DNA of 15,194 nucleotides from an uncultured Dorea sp. (GCA_910579335.1 CAJTUQ010000030.1:11635-26828), one strand, 5' to 3'. Shown: positions 1 to 7,910, numbered from the stretch's first letter. Numbers and translations are program-made. Notes: generated by a model from the letters alone, not told the origin.

Positions 1-33
1 GTGCACTTCAAGGTTGTTATTATTTAGAAACAG

Positions 34-40
34 AAAGGGA
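34..40 (+). promoter_or_regulatory. Ribosome binding site that fixes the hydrolase start
   Basis: AAAGGGA ends 6 bases before ATG 47. It supports that start over the in-frame TTG at position 14. Confidence 0.6.
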
Positions 41-46
41 ATTTCT

Positions 47-1036
47 ATGCTAAAAAAAAGATATCATCGCATGCTCAAAGAATTTACCGGTTTACTGTGC
101 GTTCTCACACTTGTTTTTACCGGCAGTCTTGTATGCGCCGCACCTGCATCCTCAGAACTGGAAGAAAAAACTTCTGAGCTTCAGGATGACATTGATACCA
201 TGAATGACGAGCTTGACACTTTGAGTACAAAACTGGAAAACACATCCTCCAAAATCAAGAAAAAAGCGAAGGAAATTGAAAAAGCAAAGCTTGACCTTTC
301 CGCCGCCAAGCTTAATGAAGAGAGCCATTATAAAGCCATGAAGGAGCGCATCAAATTTATGTATGAAGGCGGCAGCATATCTCTGCTGCAAGTTCTTCTG
401 ACATCCGAAAGCATGGCGGATTTCCTCAACAATGCGGAGTACGTCACTTTAATCAGCGATTATGACCGCAATATGCTGGACGAGTTCCAAAAGGTCTGTA
501 AAAATGTCGAAACCAAGCAGGAACAGTTGGAAAAAGAACTGGAAGAACTGTCGAAGCTGGAAAAGAATCTGAACAAACAGCAGGACGAGCTGGCTTCGCG
601 CCTTACAAAAACCTCCGGCCAGCTTGAGGATTACACCTCCCAGCTTGAGGAAGCAAAAGCGGCAGAAGCCGCCATTGAAGCCGCACGCAATGCAGATGCG
701 GATACGATCGTGCTGCTGGCCGCCATTCTTGAATGCGAAGCCGGCATCAGCTACGAAGGCATGATTGCTGTCGGCACAGTGATTATGAACCGGGTCGGAA
801 GCGCCAAATTTCCAAACACCATCGAAGGTGTCATCTACCAATCCGGCCAGTTTTCTCCGGTCAGGTCAGGCAAGCTTGACGAGGTTCTGGAAAAGGGGCC
901 TATGGATTCCGCTTACAAGGCGGCCAAAGCAGTGCTTGCCGGAGAGCGCAACAGCAAAGTTAAAAAATGCCTTTTCTTCTGGGCGTCCTATACCGGCCAT
1001 AAGGGAATAATCGTGGGAGATAATGTATTCTGGTAA
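47..1036 (+). CDS. Secreted cell-wall hydrolase: PcsB-like coiled coil plus SleB-type hydrolase domain
   Basis: The 329-residue protein probably cleaves peptidoglycan outside the cell. Residues 1-32 form a Sec signal peptide (basic start, hydrophobic core about 13-29, likely cleavage near the Ala pair at 31-32). Residues 36-215 are charged heptad-rich coiled coil. The segment about 100-150, with KFMYEGGS and LLTSESMADFL, resembles the coiled-coil domain of PcsB-like murein hydrolases. Residues 225-329 match the SleB/CwlJ hydrolase family: ILECEAG with likely catalytic Glu231, then AVGTVIMNRV, FPNTIEGVIYQ and a C-terminal VGDNVFW. I chose ATG 47 because AAAGGGA lies 6 bases upstream and the signal peptide begins there; a TTG at 14 is in frame but has no ribosome site. 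It could act in sporulation/germination or in vegetative wall turnover. Family certain, role inferred. Confidence 0.88.
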   Translation: MLKKRYHRMLKEFTGLLCVLTLVFTGSLVCAAPASSELEEKTSELQDDIDTMNDELDTLSTKLENTSSKIKKKAKEIEKAKLDLSAAKLNEESHYKAMKERIKFMYEGGSISLLQVLLTSESMADFLNNAEYVTLISDYDRNMLDEFQKVCKNVETKQEQLEKELEELSKLEKNLNKQQDELASRLTKTSGQLEDYTSQLEEAKAAEAAIEAARNADADTIVLLAAILECEAGISYEGMIAVGTVIMNRVGSAKFPNTIEGVIYQSGQFSPVRSGKLDEVLEKGPMDSAYKAAKAVLAGERNSKVKKCLFFWASYTGHKGIIVGDNVFW

Positions 1037-1092
1037 ATCCGCATGTCTATGCGCCAAGACAAAGCGGCTGCAATAATTTCCAAATATTAAGG

Positions 1093-1129
1093 GGAGCTAT
1101 GAGTCCGTCTGTCTCATAGCTCCTTTTTT
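1093..1129 (+). terminator. Intrinsic terminator of the cell-wall hydrolase gene
   Basis: An 11-bp perfect stem (1093-1103 with 1113-1123, GGAGCTATGAG pairing with its complement) encloses a 9-base loop and is followed by six T (1124-1129). It lies 56 bases after the hydrolase stop. The opposite strand has only a weak T-rich tail, so it would serve the converging phosphotransferase gene poorly. Confidence 0.93.
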
Positions 1130-1147
1130 ACGTAAAATTTCCAGTTC

Positions 1148-1897
1148 CTAATCCGCCACATCTATCCACTGCATAAGAAAGTCCTTCCTAAATTCGTTTT
1201 CCTTCTCAAGCTGTGAAGCCGCCACGATTGGAAGCCACTTCTTCACATATTGTTTTGCCGTGTCACTCTTTTTGCAGAACAAGTTAAGATAAAGCTCTGC
1301 TTTCTCCTGATTCTCCAACGCAAGCAAAAGATAAGTCATGGCCGCGTCTGCACTGGCGTTGCCCTGCGTTGCATGCGCCCAGTCAATGACCGTCATCCGG
1401 CCGTTTCTCTCCACAATAACATTGCTGGGATTAAAATCTCCGTGGCACAGCTTTGCATGCCTGGGCATACTCTCAAGCCGCATCTGCAATTCATATCTCT
1501 GCGTCGCATCCAGCGCCGTCAGGCTGGCTATCTGCCTTGCAAGCTTGTCTCTGAGCCGATTCAGCATCGGCGCTCTTTTTTTCTGTACATTTAACTGCAG
1601 TCCAACAAAGTCAGACATATATTTTTCCAGATTTTCCGGCTCGGCCTCCATCAGCTCCTCCAATGTCTTTCCGGCTTTATACTCAATAATAATCGCCCAT
1701 TTCCCGTCAATCTGCCTTACCTCTTTTAATTTGGGAATGTTAAGTTCCGTCTCCTCCACCCTGACCGTGTTTAGCGCCTCGTTAAAAATAGCTGATTTGG
1801 GATGTATCGTCTCGAAAATTTTTACAATTCCCTCATCCGTTTTATATACCTCCTTGTAAGAACGCTTTACAATCAGATTGTGTTTCTCCAGTTTCAT
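1148..1897 (-). CDS. APH/choline-kinase-fold phosphotransferase, substrate unknown
   Basis: A 249-residue cytosolic protein of the aminoglycoside phosphotransferase (APH) superfamily, which transfers the ATP gamma-phosphate to a small-molecule hydroxyl. Visible motifs: the catalytic loop HGDFNPSN at 152-159 (catalytic Asp154, metal-binding Asn159) and the metal-binding IDW at 171-173 (Asp172). The N-terminal lobe has a nucleotide-binding-like beta segment (WAIIIEY, 67-73). The protein is similar in length to classical APH(3') enzymes, but the fold is shared by choline, homoserine, fructosamine and other kinases, so resistance should not be assumed. ATG 1897 has AGAAGGA a few bases upstream. 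It is a single-gene unit with its own promoter, flanked by oppositely oriented genes. Family confident, substrate unknown. Confidence 0.85.
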   Translation of the reverse strand: MKLEKHNLIVKRSYKEVYKTDEGIVKIFETIHPKSAIFNEALNTVRVEETELNIPKLKEVRQIDGKWAIIIEYKAGKTLEELMEAEPENLEKYMSDFVGLQLNVQKKRAPMLNRLRDKLARQIASLTALDATQRYELQMRLESMPRHAKLCHGDFNPSNVIVERNGRMTVIDWAHATQGNASADAAMTYLLLALENQEKAELYLNLFCKKSDTAKQYVKKWLPIVAASQLEKENEFRKDFLMQWIDVAD

Positions 1898-1951
1898 AAG
1901 TATTCCTTCTTTCCATTAAGCAGTGCTGCAATAAATGTCTTCTTATTTTTA

Positions 1952-1981
1952 AGTATAATACATATTGAATTTCTTTTGCAA
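1952..1981 (-). promoter_or_regulatory. Sigma-A-type promoter for the phosphotransferase gene
   Basis: On the minus strand TTGCAA (1976-1981) and TATACT (1952-1957) are 18 bases apart, matching the consensus at 4/6 and 5/6. The -10 box is about 55 bases before the start codon at 1897. Confidence 0.6.
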
Positions 1982-2004
1982 CTAATATTAATGAAACAGA
2001 TTTA

Positions 2005-2033
2005 TTGTATTTCTCTCTAAAATCACGTATAAT
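2005..2033 (+). promoter_or_regulatory. Candidate promoter for the chemoreceptor gene
   Basis: A perfect TATAAT (2028-2033) follows TTGTAT (2005-2010, 3/6 to consensus) with a 17-base spacer. The resulting leader of about 90 bases (2040-2131) has only short GC-containing inverted repeats. I saw no recognisable riboswitch in it. Confidence 0.5.
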
Positions 2034-2131
2034 AGAAATAGTATACTGCTGATGCAGAAATTTCGCAGCAGCAGCATTTATGATTGCTCCGCTCAGGAGA
2101 ATGAGCCAAGTTTAATAAAGGAGACAAAAAA

Positions 2132-4147
2132 ATGAAGAAAAAGAAACTATCAAAAAACAAAGCAGCAGCAAGAAAGGGAAGGGGGAAACACGGAATCACG
2201 CGGAAACTGACAAGCGCAATTGTAGTGACTATTGCTATTATGGTAGCAGTCCTTCTGACAGTTGTATATAACCGGGTTTCTGACACGCTGCTGGAAAAAA
2301 GCGAAAAATTGTTGACGGAAACGACCGATAAGGCACTTCAGGAGACCAGCGCCTGGATCAACAAAACCGTAACCATGCTCGATATGCAGAAGGATACCAT
2401 TGAGTATGAGAATATGGATGTCCCGGAGATAAAGAACTACATAAAGCATACGGTGGACCAGAACAGCGCATACCCTGCAGGTCTGTATGTAGCCCTGACA
2501 GACGGCTCCCTGTACCATGCGTCATTCGTTCCGGGACCGGATTTCAATGCTTTAGAGAAATCATGGTACATAAACGGCATTGAATCGGAAAAATTTATTT
2601 TAGGTGATGTATATTTTGACGAAGACAGCCAGTCCTATGTCGTAGGCGCTTCCGGTGCGTTAAAAGACTCCAATGGAAAGGTACGGGGTGTCGCTGCCGC
2701 AGATGTATATCTGGATTCTATCTCAGACATCGTGCAGGACATCCGGTTAGAAAAAACCGGCGGAATCTTCCTTGTGGACACCAGGACAGACACCATCATC
2801 GGCCATCGCGACAAAGAAATCACCGGGAAAGCCCTGAGCGAATTTAAAGGGGACATGTACGCATATGCGGCAGAGCAGATTCATAACGGAGCAACCGGGT
2901 TATCTCTCTACAACGATGACATGTACGTACAGGTGGCTCCCGTACCGAACAGCGACTGGACGGCCGTATCCTATGTTTCCAAAGCTGAAGTGCTGAACGA
3001 TTTGAGAGTGCTGACCGGTATTATGGCCGGCGTTTCAGTAATTGCCGTTATCATTGCGGTCTTTTTGATTATCATTCTTGTAAGGAAAATCATCGGAAGA
3101 CCTGTGGCAGAATTGAACGGTGTTGCCGCTAAGATTGCGGAAGGCGAATTAAACCAGACTATCAGCCACTGCTCCAACGACGAGCTCGGCGAGCTGGCGG
3201 ACAATTTCGGGCGCACAGTTATACGGCTCCGTGATTATGTGGACTATATTGACGAGATTTCAGAAAAACTGCAGGATATTGCCCAGGGTAATCTGGCTTT
3301 CACACTCTCCCACGACTATGTCGGCGAGTTTGCAAAAATCCGCGAGTCATTGGAAAAGATTTCTCTCTCTCTCAATGGCACACTGGGACAAATCAATAAA
3401 GCCGCCGGAGAGGTTGCGGAAGGCTCCGGTTATGTCTCTGACGGAGCACAGACGCTCTCACAGGGTTCCTCGCAGCAGACGGATGCGGTAGAGCTTTTGG
3501 CTTCCCATATCAGCGAAGTGTCCGACGGAATCCAGAAAACCGCCGCAGGCGCTAAAAAAGCAAATGATATTGCCCAGTGCGCAGGAAGCAAGCTTTTAGA
3601 AAGCAACGAAAAGATGCACCAGATGAATACGGCGATACAAAAAATCAGCGGAAAATCCTCAGAAATCCATAATATTATCAAAACCATTGAGGATATCGCT
3701 TTCCAGACTAACATTCTTGCCCTCAATGCCGCAGTAGAAGCTGCGCGGGCAGGCTCCGCCGGAAAAGGCTTTGCTGTAGTCGCAGACGAGGTCCGCAACC
3801 TTGCCGGCAAGTCGTCGGAAGCGGCAAAGAACACGACCGCTTTGATTGACCAGACGGTTGAAGCCGTGGAAGAGGGAATGAGCATTGCAAATGACACTAC
3901 CACGTCTCTGTTAGAAGTTGTGGAATTGGCAGAACAGGTAACAAAATTGATTGACGGAATCGCACAGTATTCTGCAAGACAGGCAGAGGCTACAGAAGCC
4001 GTCATCAGCGGAATCGACCAGATTTCCAGCGTGGTACAGTCTAATATGGCTACGGCGGAAAAGAGCGCCGCAGCCAGCGAAGAGCTGTCCGGCCAGGCAA
4101 ATATGCTGAAAGATTTAGTAGCAAAATTCCGGCTGAGAGACCGGTAA
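2132..4147 (+). CDS. Methyl-accepting chemotaxis protein with dCache sensor
   Basis: A 671-residue membrane chemoreceptor that senses an extracellular ligand and controls the CheA kinase. Order: a very basic cytosolic tail (1-26), TM1 about 27-47, an extracellular double-Cache domain about 50-285 (note SWYINGIESEKFILGDVYF at 144-162), TM2 about 295-318, HAMP about 319-370, a second HAMP-like segment about 371-420 containing DYVGEF (395-400), then the signalling domain. The conserved hairpin tip lies about 519-566 (IAFQTNILALNAAVEAARAG). The C terminus ends FRLRDR, with no CheR-tethering pentapeptide. AAAGGAG lies 8 bases before ATG 2132. No other chemotaxis or flagellar gene is present, so it is an orphan receptor here. 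The ligand is not predictable by eye; dCache domains often bind amino acids or other small metabolites. Confidence 0.96.
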   Translation: MKKKKLSKNKAAARKGRGKHGITRKLTSAIVVTIAIMVAVLLTVVYNRVSDTLLEKSEKLLTETTDKALQETSAWINKTVTMLDMQKDTIEYENMDVPEIKNYIKHTVDQNSAYPAGLYVALTDGSLYHASFVPGPDFNALEKSWYINGIESEKFILGDVYFDEDSQSYVVGASGALKDSNGKVRGVAAADVYLDSISDIVQDIRLEKTGGIFLVDTRTDTIIGHRDKEITGKALSEFKGDMYAYAAEQIHNGATGLSLYNDDMYVQVAPVPNSDWTAVSYVSKAEVLNDLRVLTGIMAGVSVIAVIIAVFLIIILVRKIIGRPVAELNGVAAKIAEGELNQTISHCSNDELGELADNFGRTVIRLRDYVDYIDEISEKLQDIAQGNLAFTLSHDYVGEFAKIRESLEKISLSLNGTLGQINKAAGEVAEGSGYVSDGAQTLSQGSSQQTDAVELLASHISEVSDGIQKTAAGAKKANDIAQCAGSKLLESNEKMHQMNTAIQKISGKSSEIHNIIKTIEDIAFQTNILALNAAVEAARAGSAGKGFAVVADEVRNLAGKSSEAAKNTTALIDQTVEAVEEGMSIANDTTTSLLEVVELAEQVTKLIDGIAQYSARQAEATEAVISGIDQISSVVQSNMATAEKSAAASEELSGQANMLKDLVAKFRLRDR

Positions 4148-4157
4148 AAAATTCCAG

Positions 4158-4215
4158 GAAATAAAGAATCCCCTTCCGGCCCGCAGGCCGGAAGGGGATT
4201 CTTTATTTCTTTTTT
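4158..4215. terminator. Bidirectional terminator between the chemoreceptor gene and hydA
   Basis: A 24-bp perfect stem (4158-4181 pairing with 4186-4209) is closed by a four-base CGCA loop. Six T (4210-4215) follow on the plus strand. On the minus strand the descending arm is T-rich and a six-T run occurs shortly after. The plus-strand T tract runs into the hydA stop codon (TAA, complement of 4214-4216), so two converging genes share one compact element. Confidence 0.93.
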
Positions 4216-5959
4216 ATCTGCCGTTCGCCAAATCGTCCAGATGATCACTATGCAGCAGCATATGCGCCTTGTGTCCGTTCGGCTCCCCGAAAAATTCCTT
4301 GTAGAGCAAATCAATATCCGGATTCTCATGGGAATACCGCAGCTTCGCATGTTCATCCAGATAGTAAAGGTTCTTGCCTCTCTCAAACGCAAGTTCCTCT
4401 CCGTCATGGATAGGCTGGCCGCCTCCGCCTACACAGCCGCCCGGACATGCCATAACTTCTACAAAGTCATACTGCACTTCTCCCCGCTCTATCTTTTCAA
4501 GAAGCGCCCTCGTATTGCCAAGTCCGCTGACTACCGCAGTTCTCACCGTGATATCATCCACTTTGAACTCCGCCTCCTGAACTCCGTTATTCTCATTAAA
4601 TCCTTGAGCGCGGACTGCTTTGAAGGCGTCCGCCGGAGGATTCTCTCCCTTGATGAGGAAATAAGCGCTTCTGAGCGCCGCTTCCATCACGCCGCCGGTG
4701 GCGCCAAAGATTACGCCTGCTCCTGTTCCTTCCTGCATCGGACGGTCGCTCTCAATGTCTTTCAGCGTCTCCGGGCTGATATGTGCGGAACGAATCATCC
4801 TTACAAGCTCCCTTGTCGTAACAACCACATCAATGTCATGCCCTGCATATTCCTCATAGAAAAGCTCCATCTCACGCTCTGCCTTCTTAGCAACGCACGG
4901 CATAACGGAAACTGTAAATATCTTCTCCGGACTCACTCCAAGCTTCTGTGCAAAATAAGTCTTCATCACTGCGCCGAACATCTGCTGCGGTGATTTTGCG
5001 GAAGACAGATATTTTACCAAATGCGGGAACTGGGATTTGATAAATCTCACCCATCCCGGACAGCAGGAGGTAAACATCGGACGTTCCTTTAGTTCTCCCG
5101 AAGTAAATCTCTTGACAAATTCCGTCCCTTCTTCCATAATCGTAAGATCGGCCGAGAAACAGGTGTCAAATACATAATCCACTCCCATGCGTTTCAGGGA
5201 ATCCAAAATTTTCCCGACTGTTGCATCTTCAGGAGCCAGACCAAGCTGCTCGCCCCATGCCGCACGGACTGCGGGGGCCACTTGTGCAACTACGATTGTC
5301 TCCGGGTCTGCAATCGCCTTCCAAACCTTACCTGTATCGCTTCTCTCATGCAGCGCTCCCACCGGACAGTGGGTAATACACTGCCCGCACAGAGAACATG
5401 CGGATTCTTCTATCGTTACATGGCCGGATACGTTTACCGTCGTGCGGGAACCTGTTCCTTCCAAATCCCAAATATGAAGTCCCTGTACTTTATCGCATAC
5501 CTGTATACATCTCATACATTTGATACATTTAGCGGAATCCCGTATCAGCGGGAAATTCTTATTCCACGGCTGATGCTCAAGCTCCTGCCTGAACGGAATT
5601 TCCAAAATATCAAGATCGTTAGCCACTTTCTGCAGGCTGCAGTTGCCGCTCCTTGGACACGTTACACACAGACAGTCGTGCTGGGAGAGGATAAGCTCTA
5701 CCGTATTTCTCCTGTGTCTTCTGACCTTCGGGCTGTTCGTATAGATGACCATGCCTTCCTCGGCAACATTGTTGCAGGAAGTAATCAGTTTTTCTTTTCC
5801 TTCTAATTCCACTACACATACACGGCATGCTGCAATTTCATTGATTCCCTTCAAATAGCAGAGCTTCGGAATCGGAATCCCGTTCTGTGCGGCAGCTTCC
5901 ATAATCGTGGTGTTTTCTTGTACAGATATCTGTTTCCCGTCAATTGTAAGATTTACCAT
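4214..5959 (-). CDS. hydA: [FeFe] hydrogenase, M3 domain layout, probable group A2
   Basis: This 581-residue cytosolic enzyme interconverts protons and H2. Domains in order: a plant-type [2Fe-2S] ferredoxin (Cys34, 45, 48, 62); a His-ligated [4Fe-4S] site (His94, Cys98, Cys101, Cys107); two [4Fe-4S] ferredoxin clusters (Cys145/148/151/155 and Cys188/191/194/198); and the H-cluster domain. All three H-cluster motifs are intact: FTSCCPGW (Cys299 as proton relay, Cys300 ligand), MPCVAKKAE (Cys355) and MACPGGCVGGGGQP (Cys505, Cys509). The C-terminal small-subunit-like domain is present (about 545-575). It overlaps the upstream flavoprotein gene by 7 bases (ATGGTAA), which indicates translational coupling; GGGAG precedes the ATG. 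The genomic link to a GltD-like protein fits the 'glutamate synthase-linked' group A2 class. Probably catalytically competent; direction and partner are inferred. Confidence 0.96.
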   Translation of the reverse strand: MVNLTIDGKQISVQENTTIMEAAAQNGIPIPKLCYLKGINEIAACRVCVVELEGKEKLITSCNNVAEEGMVIYTNSPKVRRHRRNTVELILSQHDCLCVTCPRSGNCSLQKVANDLDILEIPFRQELEHQPWNKNFPLIRDSAKCIKCMRCIQVCDKVQGLHIWDLEGTGSRTTVNVSGHVTIEESACSLCGQCITHCPVGALHERSDTGKVWKAIADPETIVVAQVAPAVRAAWGEQLGLAPEDATVGKILDSLKRMGVDYVFDTCFSADLTIMEEGTEFVKRFTSGELKERPMFTSCCPGWVRFIKSQFPHLVKYLSSAKSPQQMFGAVMKTYFAQKLGVSPEKIFTVSVMPCVAKKAEREMELFYEEYAGHDIDVVVTTRELVRMIRSAHISPETLKDIESDRPMQEGTGAGVIFGATGGVMEAALRSAYFLIKGENPPADAFKAVRAQGFNENNGVQEAEFKVDDITVRTAVVSGLGNTRALLEKIERGEVQYDFVEVMACPGGCVGGGGQPIHDGEELAFERGKNLYYLDEHAKLRYSHENPDIDLLYKEFFGEPNGHKAHMLLHSDHLDDLANGR

Positions 5960-7785
5960 AATTTCTCCCTGCCTCCTTTAAAGATTCCATATCCAAAGTG
6001 ATCACACCGCAAGCACCGGCTTGCTTCCTGTTTTGCCTCTCTCTCGGTCATACAGTTCTCGCATCCGTCCCAATCCTTTACTCTCTCACATGCTTCGCGT
6101 TCGGTCAGATTCACTCTGCCGCATGGTGTGCGGTCGTCAAGACGTGCTTCCGGAATTTCCACGTCACAGGAAATCTCATGGTGGTAACCCAGATACTCGT
6201 CAATATTTGCAGCAGCAACCTTAGCCGCCGCAATCGCTTTAATTACGGACGCCGGCCCGCTGGCGCAGTCCCCGCCTGCAAACACGCCCGGAAGATTCTC
6301 AATCGCCCCATTATTCTTTGTAACGATTTTTCCTCTCGACACCGGAATCCCCGCATCCTCAAAATGCTTTGTCTCAATATTCTGTCCGATAGCAACGACC
6401 AAAATATCACACGGGATGTATACGTCCTCCTCACCTGTCGGCCTGATGCTGGCGCGTCCGTCCTTAATCGCACTAATCATCTGCGGAGATACATAGATAC
6501 CCTTTACGTGGTTATTCTCGTCAATATCAAGAGAAGACGGAGCCTTCAAAGTCTGTACTTCGATTCCCTCTGCAATAGCGCCCTCTATCTCCGACGGCAG
6601 GGCAGTCATATCCGCCACGCGTCTTCTATATACAACGCTGACCTTCTTTGCGCCGAGACGCTTTGCTGTACGTACGGCATCCATCGTCACATTGCCGCCG
6701 CCGATTACGGCAACCTCTTTGCCTGTAAGGTCCATAATAATATTTTTTCCGACATTTCTCAGGAACTGTACCGCCGAAAAGATTCCTTCGGCATCCTGCC
6801 CCTCAAGCCCAAGCTTCTTGTCCGTGCTTGCGCCGATGGTAATCAACACTGCGTCATAATCTTTCTGAAGCTGCTGAATCGTAATATCCTGGCCAATCTT
6901 TAATCCATGCTTCACTTCGACTCCTGTCTTAATGATGGCATTCACGTCATCCTCAAGACGGTCCTTCGGAAGACGATAGTTCGGGATGCCGTACCGGAGC
7001 ATTCCTCCAAGCTTGGGAAGCATCTCGTAAACGGTCGTCTGGTGACCCATAAGCTGCAGATAATACGCTGCGCTTAAGCCTCCCGGCCCTCCTCCTAAGA
7101 CGGCTACCTTCTTACCTGTGGACGGAGCGCATGCCGGCGGCTCGACCTCTCCGGCAAAATCTGCGGCAACCCGCTTAAGTCCCCGGATATTTACCGCATC
7201 ATCCATCATATTCCTGCGGCACCTTGCCTCACATGGATGCTCGCAGATAAAGCCGCAGGTGGTCGGGAACGGATTGTCTTTGCGTATCAGCCGGATGGCG
7301 TCCGCATAGCGTCCCTCCCCTACCAGCGCAACGTAACCTGGGATGTCCACATGCGCCGGACATAAAGATACGCATGGTACCGGCTGGCTGTATGTACAAG
7401 TGCACCGTCCATGCTTAATATGTTCGATATAGTCGTCACGATACCCAATCAGTCCCTTATATACCATATTGGCCGCTTCATACCCTATGGCACAGTCTGC
7501 AGTTTCCATAATGGAAAGCGCGGTCTGTTCCATAACCTCCAGCGTCTCCATCGTCGCCTTTCCGTCAAGCACGTCCTTAATAAAATGGTTCAGCTGTCCG
7601 AGCCCGATACGGCACGGCACGCATTTTCCACAGGTCTGTGCGTGGCACAGCTCCAGAAATGCGCGTGACATATCAACCGGACACAGTCCCGGAGGACTTG
7701 ATTCAATTCTCCGCTCTAAATCCTTGTAAAGCTCTTCCATGACAATACGGGCTTTTTTAGGCGAATCAAGCTCTAGTCTGCTCAT
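5953..7785 (-). CDS. Fe-S flavoprotein: NuoF-type cluster domain fused to GltD/NfnL-like FAD-NAD(P) reductase, hydrogenase partner
   Basis: A large electron-transfer subunit, numbered here from the upstream ATG at 7794 (613 residues; 610 from 7785). Residues 50-105 are the NuoF C-terminal cluster domain (Cys55, 58, 61, 101); the NuoF FMN/NADH-binding part is absent. Residues 130-215 are the GltD-type domain with two Cys4 sites: Cys131/133/141/145 and Cys180/184/188/192. FAD fold: VLGGGPGG at 232-239, with GVFAGGDC at 503-510. NAD(P) fold: VIGGGNVTMD at 363-372, then VVYRRR, whose arginines could favour NADPH. The tail has further Cys pairs (578/581, 594/597). The internal ATG 7785 is preferred because AGAAGG lies 10 bases before it but only one base before ATG 7794. 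No gltB is present, so a true glutamate synthase is unlikely. Probably links NAD(P)H to HydA. Confidence 0.9.
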   Translation of the reverse strand: MSRLELDSPKKARIVMEELYKDLERRIESSPPGLCPVDMSRAFLELCHAQTCGKCVPCRIGLGQLNHFIKDVLDGKATMETLEVMEQTALSIMETADCAIGYEAANMVYKGLIGYRDDYIEHIKHGRCTCTYSQPVPCVSLCPAHVDIPGYVALVGEGRYADAIRLIRKDNPFPTTCGFICEHPCEARCRRNMMDDAVNIRGLKRVAADFAGEVEPPACAPSTGKKVAVLGGGPGGLSAAYYLQLMGHQTTVYEMLPKLGGMLRYGIPNYRLPKDRLEDDVNAIIKTGVEVKHGLKIGQDITIQQLQKDYDAVLITIGASTDKKLGLEGQDAEGIFSAVQFLRNVGKNIIMDLTGKEVAVIGGGNVTMDAVRTAKRLGAKKVSVVYRRRVADMTALPSEIEGAIAEGIEVQTLKAPSSLDIDENNHVKGIYVSPQMISAIKDGRASIRPTGEEDVYIPCDILVVAIGQNIETKHFEDAGIPVSRGKIVTKNNGAIENLPGVFAGGDCASGPASVIKAIAAAKVAAANIDEYLGYHHEISCDVEIPEARLDDRTPCGRVNLTEREACERVKDWDGCENCMTEREAKQEASRCLRCDHFGYGIFKGGREKLW

Positions 7786-7795
7786 TCTTATCATA

Positions 7796-7801
7796 CCTTC
7801 T
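7796..7801 (-). promoter_or_regulatory. Ribosome binding site deciding the flavoprotein start
   Basis: AGAAGG on the minus strand is 10 bases from the ATG ending at 7785 but only one base from the ATG ending at 7794. The spacing favours the internal start. Confidence 0.5.
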
Positions 7802-7852
7802 TTCGTCAGATTTTCCCCAATACAAATACTTTATTTATATTTACGTAAGCCC

Positions 7853-7881
7853 ATTATATCATCAAGAACATAATTTGTAAG
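7853..7881 (-). promoter_or_regulatory. Promoter of the flavoprotein-hydA operon
   Basis: On the minus strand TATAAT (7853-7858) is preceded by TGA, making an extended -10, and lies 17 bases after CTTACA (7876-7881, 4/6 to consensus). It sits downstream of the glutamate dehydrogenase terminator, so the hydrogenase pair appears to have its own transcription start, with a leader of about 60 bases. Confidence 0.65.
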
Positions 7882-7910
7882 TGTTTCTGCAAAAGTAGTT
7901 TTTTTAACGG

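Noticed and set aside
2034..2131. Riboswitch (for example cyclic di-GMP type) in the chemoreceptor leader
   Set aside because: The leader is short and I could not find the conserved core sequences of known classes. The small inverted repeats look incidental.
3430..4407. 325-codon minus-strand open frame across the chemoreceptor end, terminator and hydA end
   Set aside because: It is antisense to two well-supported genes and crosses a strong terminator. Its translation shows no recognisable motifs.
5998..6903. 301-codon plus-strand open frame inside the flavoprotein gene
   Set aside because: Antisense shadow of a clear coding frame with recognisable Fe-S and FAD motifs; no family-like sequence on the plus strand.
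5953..7785. Calling the flavoprotein a true glutamate synthase small subunit (GltD)
   Set aside because: No glutamate synthase large subunit is present, it carries an extra NuoF-type cluster domain, and its gene overlaps hydA.
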